The notes under the pieces are model-generated. The model saw only the letters and a list, made by a program, of their open reading frames with translations, was not told the origin of the DNA and did not search any database. The position numbers were made by a program, and so were the translations under genes. DNA of 64,000 bases from Glandiceps talaboti. Lineage: Eukaryota > Hemichordata > Enteropneusta > Spengelidae. This document shows positions 49,301-59,100 of this stretch, piece by piece. Numbering within the stretch: position 1 is the stretch's first letter; every line of letters starts with the position of its first letter. The DNA is taken from contig NC_135560.1 in NCBI RefSeq assembly GCF_964340395.1, forward strand, positions 3,282,998 through 3,346,997. Direction: 5' to 3'.

Positions 49301-51531
49301 ATTACTATGTACAATTGAGACCATTTCGCATATACTATAGGAACACATGATGTAGTAATTCTTGTAGTTGATCATAATTTGTAATTACTCTCTTGTTAAT
49401 GATTGTCAGCATTTATGATTAATTATTTATTTATTGTTGGTTGGGTTGTTTGTTTGTTTATTTACTTTGTTTAATTTTTTAATTTAATTTAATTTATTTT
49501 CTAAAGGACCCTTTCAATTCATTAATATTCAAAAGCACTTTACATACAAAAGATTTAAAAGCATGGTAAAACAATCAAACAAAAAGAGCTAAAAACAACA
49601 AACTGGTTACAATAATTATAAAAAGGCTAAAATGACTCCTTAGTAAAAGACACATTGTAAAAAATTAATACAGCTTATAATATTGTTTAAACAGATGTTT
49701 TCGTAAACATAAGGGCGCCTTCAGTATTTACAAGGGGGAGGGGCGGAAGAAATCACACATGGTCTGTTAAGAAAAACATGACCCTCCCCCATTCTCCATT
49801 TGTAAAATGTGACCCTACCCTCCAGTGTTGCAGCCAGAGGGGGTTTTTGGGTCATTTGACACACATTTTTTGGACCTGACCCACAATTTTGGAAGTGACG
49901 GGTCACAGATGACCCACACTAAAATTGTGTGCAAATATAACCACACCTAGAGCAACAGCTAAATGATTTTGTAAATTGCATAGATAACAACAGACTTGTC
50001 TATTCATAAATGTAAATCATTCAGCAAATATCTAGCATGGAGGTAAATATTTTTTAAAACTGTACAGTTGTGCTACAACGCTATTGGTGCTCTTTTTTAT
50101 AATGTTCCTAAAGAATTCATGATGACCCAGAAAAATGAAAGTATTGGGACACTATGTCCCACTCTTTCAAAAGGCTGGCTGCAACACTGCCCTCTGTCCC
50201 ATTTTGTAAAACATGACCCTCGCATGACAATTGCATATACTGAAAGTTAATCAATATTCCCATTATATGTATACATACAAATTAAATGATTTTGACTCTG
50301 TATTAGAAAGCAATATTTGTACATATAAAGTGACAAACAGTAAAAGACTGGTTAGTTACCTTTCTCTTATATTCATACACAATCTAGTTAGTATCTAAAA
50401 TGTGCTTTCCATGTTGTGCATACTCTGTCTGATCTGGTTACTTGTAAAAGTTCCCTGATATCATTGCCATCATCATCATCATTTTCAGTATTGCCATTAT
50501 CAGTGTCACACTAATCTGACTCACTGTTACTACTTGAGTCAGTACATGTATCACTGTCCGTGTTCTCTGTGACATTCAAAACTAATCATCATCATCATCA
50601 TTATCATCATTATCATCATCATCATCATCATCATCACCATCATCATCACCATCATCATCATCATCATCATCACTGCTACCATCACCATCATATTTTAACA
50701 ATAACATTCACGGACAGTGTGAGTGATAAGGTGAGATGGGTTCACTCAACAAAATGCATCGTTTTATTAAATAATTTTCTTACAATATATGTATTTTTAT
50801 TTTTGTATTTTGGCATGTAAAGTACTCGTAAAAATAAATGTTTAGTGCTCATCTCACTTTTACATCTCAAAACACACAAAACAAATTGACATTTAATTAA
50901 CTGATTATCTTCAATTTGGTCACAAAACATTGTAATGCAAAATATGACTCTCCCCCAAGAACAGGTTTGTGAACCCCCCCCCCCCCCGGGCTCCCTAACT
51001 AACTAGTAGTAGTACCTAAGCCTGAGTGCCCTGTGAGCCAACCTGAATGAAAAAAAAGGCGTGCCTCACCAGCTGTCGTACTAAGTTGAGTCTCTATGAA
51101 AATAGGTAATACTTACGTTCCAACAAAATTGTCACAGTATCATATCTTATTTTCTTACAGGTTGCTGTTGAGACAACTTCCAAAAAGTCAGGCGAATTTA
51201 AGTCATCCAAGATTTTTGTCAGCCTGGATGTGCTGGACACTAACCACTCGTAAATTACAATATGTGGAGCCGATAAGTAACAGTCCATTCCAAAAGAGAC
51301 AAATTCAAACCTTAATCTGTCAACGTGGTGTTTTTCCCATCGAGAACATGATGGGTAATTTACGTCTGGATGCAGCTTCGTGCAATGTTCTTGCTTACAT
51401 AGTCCCAACTTATATTTACTGCATTCGGTGTGGCTATCGATACCACCATCGGCTTCCAATGACTGTGTCCTTAATGATTCAGTTATTTGTGAAACATCTC
51501 CACTGGCCAGATACTCTTCGTCGCTAAACAT
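36606..51531 (-). CDS. CCCH zinc-finger protein of unknown family, 6 exons, 416 aa
   Basis: Joined exons: 51117-51531, 45716-45834, 42554-42699, 41558-41678, 39349-39738, 36606-36665. All five junctions agree in phase and use GT-AG sites. The N-terminus has a C-x7-C-x4-C-x3-H motif (Cys37, Cys45, Cys50, His54), a CCCH finger of the kind that binds RNA. The rest (residues 100-416) looks alpha-helical, with no enzymatic motif I know; it ends FIEIDGKK. Location is probably cytoplasmic or nuclear (no signal peptide or membrane segment). The first ATG of exon 1 is used. I do not recognise the family; a helical-repeat scaffold is possible. Least certain are the exon 3 acceptor and the link to the last exon. 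Confidence 0.65.
36889..37290. repeat. 42-bp minisatellite in last intron of the CCCH gene
   Basis: About nine to ten copies of a unit with TCTTCAATAATTTCATATCA, then GCTAACGACTTAGTAATACATG. Some copies are truncated. The minus-strand ORF of period 14 residues (LLKTCITKSLADVK) is an artefact. Confidence 0.93.
37692..38730. mobile_element. 1.04 kb TIR element with 8-bp target duplication (hAT-like)
   Basis: Flanked on both sides by AGTATATG (37684-37691 and 38731-38738). The ends are long inverted repeats: left ATTGGCCAAAAACTGACCAA, then GTACGGGCAGAGTTACGAGC, mirrored at 38640-38730. Similarity covers roughly 80 bp and includes further CTCGTACTTGAGACT-type words. No transposase ORF, so non-autonomous. 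Eight-base duplications are typical of hAT elements, but the termini do not start with the usual CAG, so the superfamily is inferred. Lies in the last intron of the CCCH gene. Confidence 0.7.
38739..39348. other. rest of the last CCCH-gene intron
   Basis: AT-rich, no repeats with clear borders, no exon seen. Confidence 0.55.
39349..39738 (-). CDS. CCCH gene exon 5
   Basis: 390 bp, exactly 130 codons, phase 0 at both ends, acceptor TTTTCACAG, donor CAG/GTGTAG. It is the longest exon of the C-terminal part, including TDFYKTVYQISLHVVHNKEG and EAIAFLYRATKAVLCLFKDD. Such a long, balanced-composition frame is very unlikely by chance. Confidence 0.7.
39918..40076. repeat. 26-bp tandem repeat, about 6 copies
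   Basis: Unit AGTCCCATGCAGTCAGCTAG plus CCAAGG. It lies in the intron between exons 5 and 4 of the CCCH gene. Confidence 0.93.
40952..41034. repeat. (CA)n microsatellite
   Basis: About 41 pure CA dinucleotides in a CCCH-gene intron. Confidence 0.98.
41558..41678 (-). CDS. CCCH gene exon 4
   Basis: 121 bp, acceptor TTGTTGCAG, donor GAG/GTAGGT. The first base completes Arg, then VRESTARNIKVCGNVVNVLS and NVEVSGLDSQGILQVVTSTE. Of the three frames only this one joins exon 5 without a stop. Confidence 0.6.
42554..42699 (-). CDS. CCCH gene exon 3
   Basis: 146 bp. Encodes ACKIEYRLALITWILVIKCP, then KVSEFLLDDLMVQIIRAAAA and HLDTCLII, a clearly helical segment. The donor AG/GTAAGT is strong; the acceptor (TTCAAGTAG) has a weak pyrimidine tract, so the 5' edge is uncertain. 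Confidence 0.55.
43490..45180. repeat. 121-bp tandem array interrupted by element B
   Basis: Three partial copies of a unit containing GTCACTAATGATACACAAGA, then ATCACTGGTCAAAAAGTCAC. Copies lie at about 43510-43602, 44938-45058 and 45059-45165. The first is split from the second by the hairpin-ended element at 43603-44937. Confidence 0.85.
43603..44937 (+). mobile_element. 1.34 kb hairpin-ended element, copy B (Helitron/HINE-like)
   Basis: Same family as 15297-15948. Left end AACAAGTCATTGAGAATGAC, then a mutated AGTACCCGC. The right end is a 32-base hairpin (44906-44937) closing with GCGGGGACT. The core holds about six to seven 150-151 bp units (repeat landmark at 43800, 43951, 44102, 44252, 44403, 44553, 44703), against two in copy A. 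A GGAC tetranucleotide run precedes the hairpin. The adjacent 121-bp repeat shows the empty site and no target duplication. Minus-strand ORFs of period 50 residues are by-products. Confidence 0.75.
45181..45715. other. intron sequence with a possible old repeat
   Basis: The phrase GCTGTGAACTCGCGGTGG occurs twice (about 45408 and 45461) around a GACGACATCGTC hairpin, suggesting transposon debris, but no termini could be fixed. Confidence 0.35.
45716..45834 (-). CDS. CCCH gene exon 2
   Basis: 119 bp, acceptor TTTACAG, donor GTGAGT. It encodes EVGEHQQDPFLQILATFCQK, then NNIHDDNKTTLMHNAEAVP. Phase in 1, phase out 0; both fit their neighbours. Confidence 0.6.
46199..46318. repeat. (CCA)n then (CA)n microsatellite
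   Basis: About nine CCA units followed by about 45 CA dinucleotides, in intron 1 of the CCCH gene. Confidence 0.97.
46432..47448 (+). CDS. possible 3' exons of a nested plus-strand gene
   Basis: Exon b (46968-47075) follows a very strong acceptor (CCCCTTTATTGTTTCAG) and reads RHWRFVKCATYGSSYKTCAA, then AHVQCDVFENSFDYC. Exon c (47283-47448) restores Ser and reads SEDRFILPNSANDAVYEALV, continuing to KDRFDRRL-stop. Phases match, but exon c's acceptor is poor. A third segment (46432-46592, LSCKIKMHEKSRFASATNNL) has good splice edges but its phase does not fit exon b. K-C-x9-C-x3-H may be a degenerate zinc finger; no family is recognised. The segments sit antisense inside intron 1 of the CCCH gene. 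Could be a gene end or a decayed copy. Confidence 0.35.
47475..47705 (+). pseudogene. basic 76-aa frame following the nested candidate
   Basis: ATG frame MTQRHSKVWPKFHNLDRPNR, then RFELHNAIIRWLQDRNLGWQ, ending KYLKRKRKIF-stop. Composition is protein-like, and it follows 27 bp after the stop of the preceding candidate exon in a different frame. This suggests one coding region broken by a frameshift, or an independent remnant. ATTAAA at about 47793 could serve as a poly(A) signal. Confidence 0.3.
47922..48491. repeat. 30-bp minisatellite, 19 near-identical copies
   Basis: Unit ACTATTTACCTGCCAATTAG plus TGATAAAAGT. Copies are almost perfect (only C/T in CTGCC and G/C in TTAGTG vary), so expansion is recent. 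The frame stays open with a 10-residue period (VIKVLFTCQL), giving a spurious 247-aa ORF. Confidence 0.98.
48491..48558. repeat. 68-nt hairpin with 22-bp stem at the minisatellite edge
   Basis: Arms 48491-48512 and 48537-48558 are complementary at 21 of 22 positions (GAATGTATAGTAGCAAAATG...), with a 24-nt loop. It abuts the last 30-bp repeat. The AAAATGGC/GCCATTTT part resembles the palindrome in the core of elements A and B. Confidence 0.75.
48559..50560. other. intron 1 of the CCCH gene, no gene seen
   Basis: AT-rich with TAAA/TTTG-rich simple patches (48845-48900, 49420-49500). No splice-bounded coding segment recognised. Confidence 0.55.
50587..50690. repeat. (ATC)n microsatellite
   Basis: About 33 ATC/ACC trinucleotides; the poly-His frame is an artefact. 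Confidence 0.97.
51117..51531 (-). CDS. CCCH gene exon 1 (residues 1-138)
   Basis: 415 bp from ATG (51531) to the donor C/GTAAGT. It starts MFSDEEYLASGDVSQITESL and carries the CCCH motif (CSKYKLGLCKQEHCTKLH), then a conserved-looking segment with YEWLVSSTSRLTKILDDL. It leaves one base that completes His139 with exon 2. The plus-strand ORF over the same bases is a shadow. Confidence 0.7.
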
Positions 51532-51714
51532 TGTACATAATATGTATAATCAGGAGTGGAGAGACATTCACCCCAATATGAGGGTCACACGTTATACTAA
51601 CAGTCATACATATTTTGTAAACGGTTACATCATGGACGTCAGTGACAGCAACATTCTGATTGGTCAGCAGAGGCTCATGGGAGATTTAGCTTGACCTCTG
51701 ATAAATATTCCTCT

Positions 51715-51832
51715 TCTTGATATGTACTACTGGACTGTCGACTGTCGACAGTCGAGTCGTTCGTGTCTTTTTTGCTACGTTTCATCTAAAACAAAGTCGT
51801 TGCCTCGCTCCGTAGCACTGAATACTAAGGGA
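51715..51832. repeat. dispersed repeat copy, inverted relative to 10265-10385
   Basis: Shares the CTGTCGACAGT palindrome and the TTTCATCTAAAACAAAGTCG / GCACTGAATACTAA words with the copy at 10.3 kb. Lies about 200 bp upstream of the CCCH gene start, so it may overlap the promoter. Confidence 0.6.
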
Positions 51833-52010
51833 CCGGTCAGTTTCTTCGGCCGGGGGAGGGTGGATTGGTAGAGGGGGAGGGGTGTCACCCCGTGTTTTTA
51901 AAATTGGCAGGGGGGGGGGGGGGGTCATGCTGTTTTGAAAATTGTGGATAGTTTATAAAAGAAGTTAATCTAAATTGTTCTACTCGTCAGTATGAACTTG
52001 TCAGAAGGGA
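51832..52010. repeat. G-run interspersed repeat (relatives at 55225 and 56020-56095)
   Basis: Begins GGGACCGGTCAGTTTCTTCG and contains a 16-G run (51909-51924) followed by TCATGCTGTTTTGAAAATTG. The piece ATAGTTTATAAAAGAAGTTA near 51950 recurs inverted at about 56070-56095, and the GACCAGTCAGTTTCT start recurs at 55228. A related G-run plus TCAATCTGTTTTAAAAAT is at 26388. Confidence 0.55.
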
Positions 52011-52159
52011 TTAATACACTTTCTATTTTGGACTGAAAGTTTAACTCCAAATCGTCCAATCAATACATCTTTTCATTTGTCGAACCTCAGACCATTCAAG
52101 TGATCACTACAGTGGTCTGAGATTATACAGGAGAGCAAATAATCGAATTTTGTAACCTC

Positions 52160-52597
52160 TCACGAAACTGATTTTTTATCGCAGAAATTTTGTTGAATCA
52201 TTCGTGAAGTCGGTTTGATTGTTCGTTGATACCCCAGTTTCTTTTTGAATTCAGCATCCTGTTTTTCTAAATCGTTTTCTTTCTGAGTGTGCCAAATATC
52301 TCTTGCATCTAAAAGAAGCTTCCTTAATTCATGTTTTCTTCCCGATTTTCAAATTCTTCTGATCTCTTTATTAGCATTTGTTGTTCTTTGTTCAATTAAT
52401 TCGTCTGCATGTTCTTTTGATGCTAAACGTGTTTTTTTTGTTTTTGTTTTAAATTTTACACAGACACGTACGTTTCTTTTAGCGCGATCATATTTTCCTT
52501 TCCATATATCATATAAGTTATTGTCATCTTGGGAAATGACTCTTTTGACGACAGTTCTTGTTGCAGAGTCTTTTCTTTCCTCCAACTCTTTCATCAA
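52160..52597 (-). pseudogene. charged coding-like ORF with an internal stop
   Basis: Minus frame from an ATG near 52594 reads MKELEERKDSATRTVVKRVI, then SQDDNNLYDIWKGKYDRAKR, to NKEIRRI and a TGA at 52349-52351. The same frame continues KSGRKHELRKLLLDARDIWH, then TQKENDLEKQDAEFKKKLGY, to a second stop at 52160. The highly charged helical composition on both sides of one stop suggests a decayed protein gene or transposon ORF. No family recognised, no intron evident. Confidence 0.4.
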
Positions 52598-52771
52598 ATT
52601 TTTCTATTTAATTATTTGTGTTGCCTTGGTATAACTGTAGGTCACCAGAATTTCATTTCCCTCTGTTAGCTTCTTAGCAAGGTCGGGCCATAACGTCAAT
52701 GATACAGTATTGTTTCACGATCGAACAAAGTCGTTAATAGCAATAACCTTTGTCTATTTAATACTGTAACT

Positions 52772-53128
<357 letters not shown>

Positions 53129-53667
53129 ACACAAACACATTCTCGTGCCTCATTACTAAATATATGCTTAAGAACTACTTGCGGCGAAGGAATATGTGTA
53201 ATTTCGCTTAAGCTTCTCGATGTAAGAAGTGTAATTGTTTTATTGTTCTATGACAATAGCTAATATACATATGGAAAAAACACAGACCAGAGATCACTTT
53301 TAGTAATGGAAATGAAAATAAGTATCAGGTGTTGGCCAATGCTGTTGAACATTCTTATATTTAGTTTCAACTAAGAATGACGAGTGTGTGAATATTTAGT
53401 CTACTTCTCTTTGTCGTCAATAACTAATGTTTTTAAAAATGGTATTACTAATCACCCGTATCAAAGGAATACATAGTAAAAACAACGCATCTGAACTTTG
53501 GAGAATAACATGAGTGAATTCAGTCTTGAAAAAAGATATAGATTTGGATATCTTATTTGACAAGAAAAGACTTTCTATCTTACCTTGAGTACATGTTGTC
53601 AATATAGACAAAGAAGCTTGTCTGGAGAAAATCATTTTAAAGGTAACAAAAGTGGATGTATACGACA

Positions 53668-53816
53668 TGTAAGTTTGCTATCACTGCAAAAACAGTCCAA
53701 CATCTCCACGTTCTATTTAAATTGACAACTTTCGTTGTTCATAGTAACTATGTAAGTTTGCTATCACTGCAACGTTCTATTTACATTGACAACTTTCGTT
53801 GTTCATAGTAACTATG
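53668..53816. repeat. tandem duplication with GTAAGTTTGCTATCACTGCA
   Basis: Two copies of a segment carrying GTAAGTTTGCTATCACTGCA and, further on, GACAACTTTCGTTGTTCATA. The first is interrupted by about 17 bp (AACAGTCCAACATCTCC). Confidence 0.75.
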
Positions 53817-53912
53817 TTCGACTTCTGAAAGTCTCGAAGAATATCGCCAGTTCACGTGAGTTGCTATTCGAACACATCTCCGCGACGTTCTCCGCAGCAC
53901 GGGCTTCGCGTT

Positions 53913-56900
53913 GAATGCCTGCCAATAGAGAGGTTTAGATGCGCGTATTTACGTGTGTTCTATACGTGTAGCGTCATAGTCACGTGATTCGAAGCAGCTC
54001 AGGCGTTCTGTATCAAACGACGCTACGTCAGAATGGCGGTCTACACGTAACTATAAATACGTGTTAAGTTTTTGTCATTTTCTTCTATTAAATGTCGTAT
54101 TTTTAATATCAAAGTTCGGAAGCAAACTTTAAACTAATTGTTTGGTTTTTGGTTTGGGTAGTTCCAGGAAAAATGGCAAAAATACGGACAAATTTAGGAA
54201 TCAAAGGCATTGTGTCTGGCCTTCTGGACAGAAGATGTCAACGCGCGCGTTCACATTCCACTGTTTGTGTTTAGAACGCATAACTAAACACAATTTTGTA
54301 CGTGTCATTACTTGTACGCCTGCACTATCATGCTCCCGTAGGCGTACGCGTTCTAACGTGTATCTAAACCTCTCTAATATTCGAAAATTCAATACTGCAA
54401 TGACTATATGCAATACTGCAATGACTATATGCAATACTGCAATGACTATATGCAATACTGCAATGACTATATGCAATACTGCAATGACTATATGCGATAT
54501 GACTACATGAGATGATTACATGCGATATGACTACATGCGATGTGACTACATGAGATGACTACATGCGATATGACTACATGAGGTGACTACATGCGATGCG
54601 ACTACATTAGATGACTACATGCGATGCGACTACATTAGATGACTACATGAGATGACTACATGCGATATGACTATATGAGATGACTACATGCGATGTGACT
54701 ACATGAGATGACTACATGCGATATGACTACATGAGATGTGACTACATGCTATACTGCGATGCGAGATGATGACATGATATGCGGCGATTTTGTAATGACG
54801 TTATGCCATTCGTAGATTATTCAATATGCATAAGGGGTAGACCATTCGATATCCTGGGGGGCTTTGAAGTTTGGTGGAGAGTCATTATTTTTTTCCCCAC
54901 CTGCTTGCCTGAGAATTATTTTTTTCTCCTTCGCCTATGCTGGCAACTTTTTTTTTCTTTGCTTTTCTGAGATATCCGTATTTTTTTTACGTCAATGTTG
55001 AACACCTACATTTGTTGCCACAATTTTCTGTTTGGTTTTGGCACACGGTAATAGAGAGAGTAAAAAGATGTTCTATGACACACATATTATATTTAGAAAA
55101 CTACATATTTCATACATGTTTGATTTTCAATTAAATAAACATCGTTGACAGTTTTTATGCCATGGTATGGTGACACACTGAAAATACAAATCGGAAACTT
55201 GATTGGTGAGCTCAAACATTCAGATAGACCAGTCAGTTTCTCAAGCTTGGGGGATGGGGGGTGTCAGTGTTTTTTTTCCATTGGGCCGACAAAAAGTCAC
55301 TGACACCCCTGAATAAAGTTTCATAGCATCTGACAGTAAGTTGTAGAGGGAAGAGCTTTGAGACTGGGATATGTCCACCTCTTGTGTGTTATTGTGTGTG
55401 TGAATGGGGGGGGGGGGGGTTCTAGGGTTCTACAAAACGGCCTGGAGGATTTTTACTTCTAAAGGCAATGTTTAGGCTATTCACAGACACTTTCAGACAA
55501 TAATTTACAAGCTTTACAAGGCAGCTCTAACATGTAAAAAGCAACTACATAAGGTTGAAACATGTTTGAAATAAAGTTCCATAGCATCTTGACAGTAAGA
55601 GGTGGAGGGAAGAACTTTGATTTGAGGCTTGGACATGTCTACGTTTTTTTTTTACCAATTTTGGTGAATCTTATTGTTGGTTTAACGAATGAGTGGCCTC
55701 TGGGGTGATGGAGTGCAAGGGGTCCCCCCGCCAGATCTGCAGTTTTTTGTTTCTATTTAGGCAATTTTTAGGTTATGCATAGCCTCTGAGATATATATTG
55801 CCAAGCATCGAAAAGCTAAAGTAAATATAACTTTTTACCTAAGTTTTCCATGTTATAAAAGTGGGCCTGTAACATTGGTATAGGGGCATTGATATTGCAT
55901 GTATAGTAAAGTTACTGATGTGTTAGAGCACTTTAGGAGGTCATACCTAGTGTACAATAGAAACTTGAATTTGAGTTGTGGTGTCGATACATGTAGTGTC
56001 TGAAATAGGAAGTATAGCATCCCTTTTGACAAATTCATACTGAAGAGACTAGAACAATTTAGATTAAGTTCTTTTATAAACTATCCAATAGTATGAAGGT
56101 TACCATTACAAAACCTTCAAGTTCACTTTTGCCCCAAAGTGTAAGATAAGTGAAGCACTGATTGTGAAACAGCCAAACACTTACATGGCATGTTCTGTAA
56201 CTAGTGTGGTAGCTAGGTAATACATGTATTATATGTATAATGTTATGTATAGTTATTTATGAACCCTTACATGAAGTAATATTTAAACCATTTACGAAAG
56301 AAACAGAGAAAAGAACAAATATATATATATGTACCACATGCTAACGAAACTGACTGGTACCTGACATGTGTTTGAAACTGTTTGTCATGATTTGACAAGT
56401 GTCCTGGTTGGAGAGGTACGAGCAAGTTGAACAGTATACTCGAACCTGTGCATCATTTCCCTGCCGACATTTTTTTTCTAGCAGTAGTGGTCCGTCTTTT
56501 TTTTCCATCACCCTCTCATATCCGGATTTTTTTTCAAGCAAATCCATTTGGCATCTTTTTTTCCCCGAAATCTTCCAAGCCCCCCCCCCCGGATATCAAA
56601 TGGTCCACCTCTTACCACGTGCAACGGTGCAACATGCTGAGGAGTACTCCCTAGCCTGTTTCATATCAATACTCGTATTATGCGTATTGAATAATCTACG
56701 AATGGCATAACGTCATTACAAAATCGCCGCATATCATGTCATCATCTCGCATCGCAGTATTGCATATAGTCATCTCATGTAGTCATGTCGCATGTAGTCA
56801 TCTCATGTAGTCATATCGCATGTAGTCATCTCATGTAGTCATATCGCATGTAGTCATATCGCATGTAGTCACCTCATGTAGTCATATTGCATGTAGTCAT

Positions 56901-57167
56901 CTCATGTAGTCATATCGCATGTAGTCATCTCATGTAGTCATATCGCATGTAGTCACCTCATGTAGTCATATCGCATGTAGTCATCTCATGTAGTCATATC
57001 GCATGTAGTCATCTCATGTAGTCACATCGCATGTAGTCATATCGCATGTAGTCACCTCATGTAGTTATATCGCATATAGTCATCTCATGTAGTCATATCG
57101 CATATAGTCATTGCAGTATTGCATATAGTCATTGCAGTATTGTATTTTCGAATATTGGCAGGCATTC
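53913..57167. mobile_element. 3.25 kb foldback element (long inverted repeat)
   Basis: Arms start GAATGCCTGCCAAT (53913) and end with its complement (57167). Inside lie mirrored AATATTCGAAAA, CAATACTGCAATGACTATAT repeats, a long run of (ACTACATGCGATATG / ACTACATGAGATG) units, and a unique GCGGCGATTTTGTAATGACG block. Arms extend to about 54860 and from about 56590. They differ in repeat number and carry a 65-bp indel. The 1.7 kb middle holds a G-run repeat relative. Foldback-type mobile element by structure; no transposase. Confidence 0.7.
53927..54375. mobile_element. 449-bp MITE inside the left foldback arm
   Basis: Perfect 14-bp TIRs (AGAGAGGTTTAGAT / ATCTAAACCTCTCT) and a 3-bp AAT duplication (53924-53926, 54376-54378). 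The right arm of the foldback holds the uninterrupted site (GCCAATATTCG in complement), which fixes the ends exactly. No coding capacity. A 3-bp duplication suggests a PIF/Harbinger-like origin (inference). Confidence 0.8.
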
Positions 57168-58914
57168 TACGCTATAGTACGTGTACGTTACAGAATGACT
57201 GGTACAGTGATGTCAATGAATGTCTTCAACATTTGTGCAGAAGTCACCAAAGTATTAATGTAAGAATCTCTAGTTAATCGATTCATTTTTTCTTGTTCAG
57301 CACATATTCAAGTCTTTATTCAGACGTGAGGTATATTTGTTTACTTGATAAATGTAGTAAGAACAGTTTGAATTCTAAAGGTACTAGCATTAATATTCCA
57401 TTTTATGTTAGCTCAGAAGAAAAAACAATTATACATTTGCATGTACCAAAATAAAATGACACTGCCAAACATGGTTTGTACTTTTGACTTCCTTTATCAG
57501 GACGTATCTGGACTTTATATGCGTATAAAGATACTTCTGTGTGTCCCACTTGGATGTAGCACAGGGGCGGGTCAGTGTCTCAATGAAATTATATTTTCAT
57601 TAACCAAAGCAATCAGTTCACGTGACACGTTTGATTGACAGTTGTCATTGGTATATATTGTTGGATTGATAGTTATATGTTTACTCGAGTGTGCTATCTT
57701 CATAAAAATCGTCTTAAACACTTCTAAATTAAATCCTCCTCACATAAAGAAAGAAGCGACCAAAAATTTGACTGCTCATATCGTAATTGAATCCCGAGAA
57801 ATCAACTGTCTTATGAAGCTTTCCACAGTTAATAAACTAGTTGTCTTGCCATTTCTTGCCCTAATATGTGGATAATGTTGTTCCACCTATTTTAGACAGA
57901 GAGTATATCTGGCCTGAATTACATTTCCGCGCAAATGCAAACCGAGGGAACGAACAGCACTTAGGGAAGGGGTGGGGGCTGATGAGAAAATATTTAGTAC
58001 AAATTGTTTCCCAGTTCCCTCTTCCCTTCAAGCTCACAGAAAAACGTTGTCGCTGATTTTCATTTGTGCAGTTATATGGCATACTTCCCGTATTCTGGAG
58101 ATGTGCAAATGTATGATACACTAGTATAAAATAACAGTGGTAATCGACTTCAGTGTTCATACATAATAAGAGATTTCTTTATAAGTGTGGGATTTGCAAG
58201 GAGAGGTTGGATCGTAATCTATATTTGGAGATACTTAGCCAACCCCATTCAATTGTGGTTTGGCGCAGGAACAGCATACCTTGATCACCCATGGGGAGTA
58301 TTCTGGAATAGGGCTCAATCATTTGGTAACCTTGCCAAAATAAACCACAGGCTAGCATTGAAAGGGTTCTGGAAAATTCATTAAACGGAATAATTTTTAA
58401 CCGACACAATATGCACATTATGCAAGTTTTTCGATTTGCCAATCCCCTCTCAGCGCAACGGAGGATGTTTTTAGACATGGTATTTTTTACAAGTGTGTAA
58501 GTAATGTTTATGATAGTCCATATATGCTTTTCAAGTTACATTTTAAAGTTCCACAGATGCCGGATCGGAGAACTAGAAAGTTTACAAACCTGATGCCAGT
58601 AAATTTAATGTTTTTAAACACTGTGCCGTTCACAGATGTACATGTATAACAACGTATAGTGGTCTTTGTTGTAGTATTTTGAATATTGACTTTAATTTAT
58701 CAAATTTAATTTTCCAGATTGTCCACCTGACAATATTGATTTTATATATTTGCCTCATAATGTATTTTAGATGTAGTATTTTATTTGCCACAAACTCAAA
58801 ATCATATCAACATAACAAGAGAGAAAGTACAAAAGACAGTGGAATAAATATTACAATTAAACTGATGGATGAATACAGAGTTTATGGCTGGACCACAGAA
58901 ATAGTTTGAAACAA
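57168..58914. other. intergenic between foldback and LINE, no gene seen
   Basis: AT-rich. The overlapping ORFs near 58179-58478 are on opposite strands and lack features. Confidence 0.55.
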
Positions 58915-59100
58915 ACTAGTCAAGTTTGTGGCCCATACTACAATTGATTAAACAAATAAAATAATCAAAGCAAAAACAAAAACAAATTTGAAATTAAAAC
59001 AAAAACAAACAAAAAACAAACAAACAAAATAAAACGCGTTCTCATCAAAAAAAAATATAACAACTGGCATTAAATGCAATGTAAGGTAGAAAAAGCTGAA

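Noticed and set aside
39349-51531. CFAP46-like axonemal protein identity for the CCCH-gene exons
   Set aside because: A fleeting resemblance in exons 3-4 is from memory and could not be supported; the CCCH start and total length of about 416 aa do not fit that much larger protein.
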